A DNA stretch of 64,000 bases from Entonaema liquescens. Taxonomy: Eukaryota; Ascomycota; Sordariomycetes; Xylariales; Xylariaceae. Location of the stretch: the NCBI GenBank assembly GCA_902805475.1, contig CADCSX010000023.1, forward strand, positions 1,674,001-1,738,000. The letters run 5' to 3'. A model generated the notes under the pieces. The model ran no database searches, was not told where the DNA came from, and worked only from the letters and a program-made list of their open reading frames with translations. Shown in pieces: positions 62,423 to 64,000 of this stretch (position 1 is the first letter of the stretch; the number at the start of each line of letters is the position of its first letter). The position numbers and the translations under genes are program-made.

Positions 62423-64000
62423 TGGCCTGACCGAAGATGATTCACAGAGCGGTTAGCGAATAGAAGAAGCCTATAACTCGGGCCAGCTCAGCAATGCATA
62501 AGGTTCTTCTCATCACAAGTTACCTACCGAATAGGTTGACACGGCCGAAATCTTGTCGCGTTGGCGCCAACAGAAGGGGTCATAGACGCGATAATAAAGC
62601 TTATGCAAGCTGCAAGGGACGAACGCGTGGTTCAGGGGAGAAGTTAAGTTAGTTAAGGGTTCAACTGCATATCACCTACGGGACCTACAGGAGAGGCGTC
62701 GGGGATGAGTGAGATAAGGCCAGTAAAATGCCTCAAAAGCTGGTATTAGTGTATCCCACCACAGAGGACCGGACACGATAGAATTGACTATTGGAAGATG
62801 ATATCAATTGGAGTGATACATAATAGATATGTACCTAAGGTATTCGAAAACAGGGAAGAGAAGAAAAGTTTTTCTTCTTGTAAGAGTATTGCGACCATTG
62901 CAACCATTGCGACCATCTGACTGTGCTCAATCTTTCAACTTTCAATGCTAGAAATGTCGTGGCCGTTGACTAACGGACCTATTCAATTACCAAAGTAGCC
63001 AATAGAGTTTGCTTTTTACCTGAGACCTTGTGTGTTCTGAGTTTGCGATGCGGTCAGGATAGATGCAGGCCCAACGGCTGCCAGCTGTCGCGTTCGGTAT
63101 TCCCTAGCTACCTAGGTAGGTTATATCCAATCGAGTTCAATCAATTCCCATCAATTCCCCTAGGGTTGCATAAGGGATCACCGACCACCACCTTTTATTT
63201 TCAAGGCTTGGCAACGAATTCAAACGACACTTTTTATTACTACTAGCTGCGTGGATGAACACTCAGGATCAAACCCGAAATGTTGCGAAAAATACCGGGT
63301 TTGAAATGGTTATATCAGTTGAATTCTTGTCTAATTTTAGAACTTCCTCATCAAGTTTCTCCGATGTCAATAATAGTAAGCTTAGAGGTGTTAGCGATAA
63401 ATTGACAAACTTCTCTTGACACCCCGCGCGCAATTCATCTAATTGGTGGCGGTTCGATAGACAACTCGGATGGGCTGGCTAAATTGGACACGTCAATAGG
63501 TTCTACCCAGGGACTTGAGGTCGGAATCGATGGGCCCGCGGGATTATTTGGTGCGTCCATTGAGGAACCGGGCTTCCAGACCCAGACCATTCTCTGTTCA
63601 CTTGTGGAAGTGACGTATACTTTACTGCTTTACCCCGCTGGAATTGGTGGGTATTTACTATGTTTGTATGTATAACTGTAGTCTGGGAGTTCTTAAATAT
63701 AATATCTTTAGGTAGTTGATGGACACAGAGGATGATGATGGTGTAGCTATCGTGGAAATCGGGTAACCGTGTTATACCAACCCTTTTTTTCCCATTTCTT
63801 TTTACCCTCCGCTCCCGACTCGGCTAACCTCAGGTCGATCCTGGGATCTCGCATCTATAGACAAGCCAATGAGAGAGCCAGGAATGAGCTGACCCCGGTA
63901 CAACTTACCGATTCCCACATGTTTGCTCTCTTAGGCTCCAGTTGCGTGGGGCACCCTTTTCAGGATGAACGGAGCGATTAGTATACTACCTACTTTATCG
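62423..64000. other. Right-edge stretch without a recognisable gene
   Basis: 1.6 kb. It contains three imperfect copies of GCGACCATTGCAACCATT near 62890-62920, a CTACCTAGGTAGG motif at about 63109-63121, and short frames with no family pattern. A gene may begin beyond the window end. Confidence 0.4.

Overview
The window looks like nuclear DNA of a filamentous ascomycete, probably a Sordariomycete. Genes are split by short GT-AG introns of about 50-105 bases, often with a CTAAC-type branch site. The proteins belong to filamentous-fungal families: FunK1 kinase, Uds1, DIL-ankyrin protein, a Dsc2-like rhomboid and long-tailed ING protein. Placement below class is a guess. I found no ribosomal RNA, tRNA or CRISPR array.

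Layout. Positions 1-4923 look accessory: a broken DUF3435 (Starship-captain type tyrosine recombinase) relic on the + strand, then a truncated FunK1 kinase copy and an intact FunK1 gene on the - strand. Positions 5399-14481 are dense housekeeping genes: prefoldin subunit 4 (-), PRMT5 (+), SmF (-), a DUF866/CZIB zinc protein (-) and an F-box/leucine-rich-repeat protein (-). After a 3 kb gap come an ING-type PHD-finger protein (-), the dolichol-forming cis-prenyltransferase Rer2 (-) divergent from a Dsc2-like ER membrane protein (+), the septation protein Uds1 (+) and a secreted nuclease (+). A 3 kb gap, a Sok1/Tcp11 gene (-) and a 7.5 kb gene-poor, microsatellite-rich stretch follow. The right part holds TAF13, a small secreted cysteine protein, an EamA transporter, RVB1, an HMG-box regulator, dynactin p150 and a DIL-ankyrin protein, all on the + strand.

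How the genes fit together. Several touch nuclear expression machinery (PRMT5, SmF, ING, TAF13, RVB1, HMG-box). Others serve ER membrane quality control and glycosylation (Rer2, Dsc2-like) or the cytoskeleton and septation (dynactin, DIL-ankyrin, Uds1). This is mostly ordinary synteny rather than a pathway cluster. I see no biosynthetic cluster and no clear undescribed system.

The most useful observations are: (1) the DUF3435 relic beside FunK1 copies at the left edge; (2) apparent single-base deletions, nearly all in homopolymer runs, that break conserved reading frames in four otherwise healthy genes and so probably reflect sequencing or assembly error; (3) a GC-AG intron; (4) start codons carried on 6- and 15-base first exons, which automated annotation is likely to miss. 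All exon borders were placed by eye from splice signals, frame and remembered family patterns; no database search was run.
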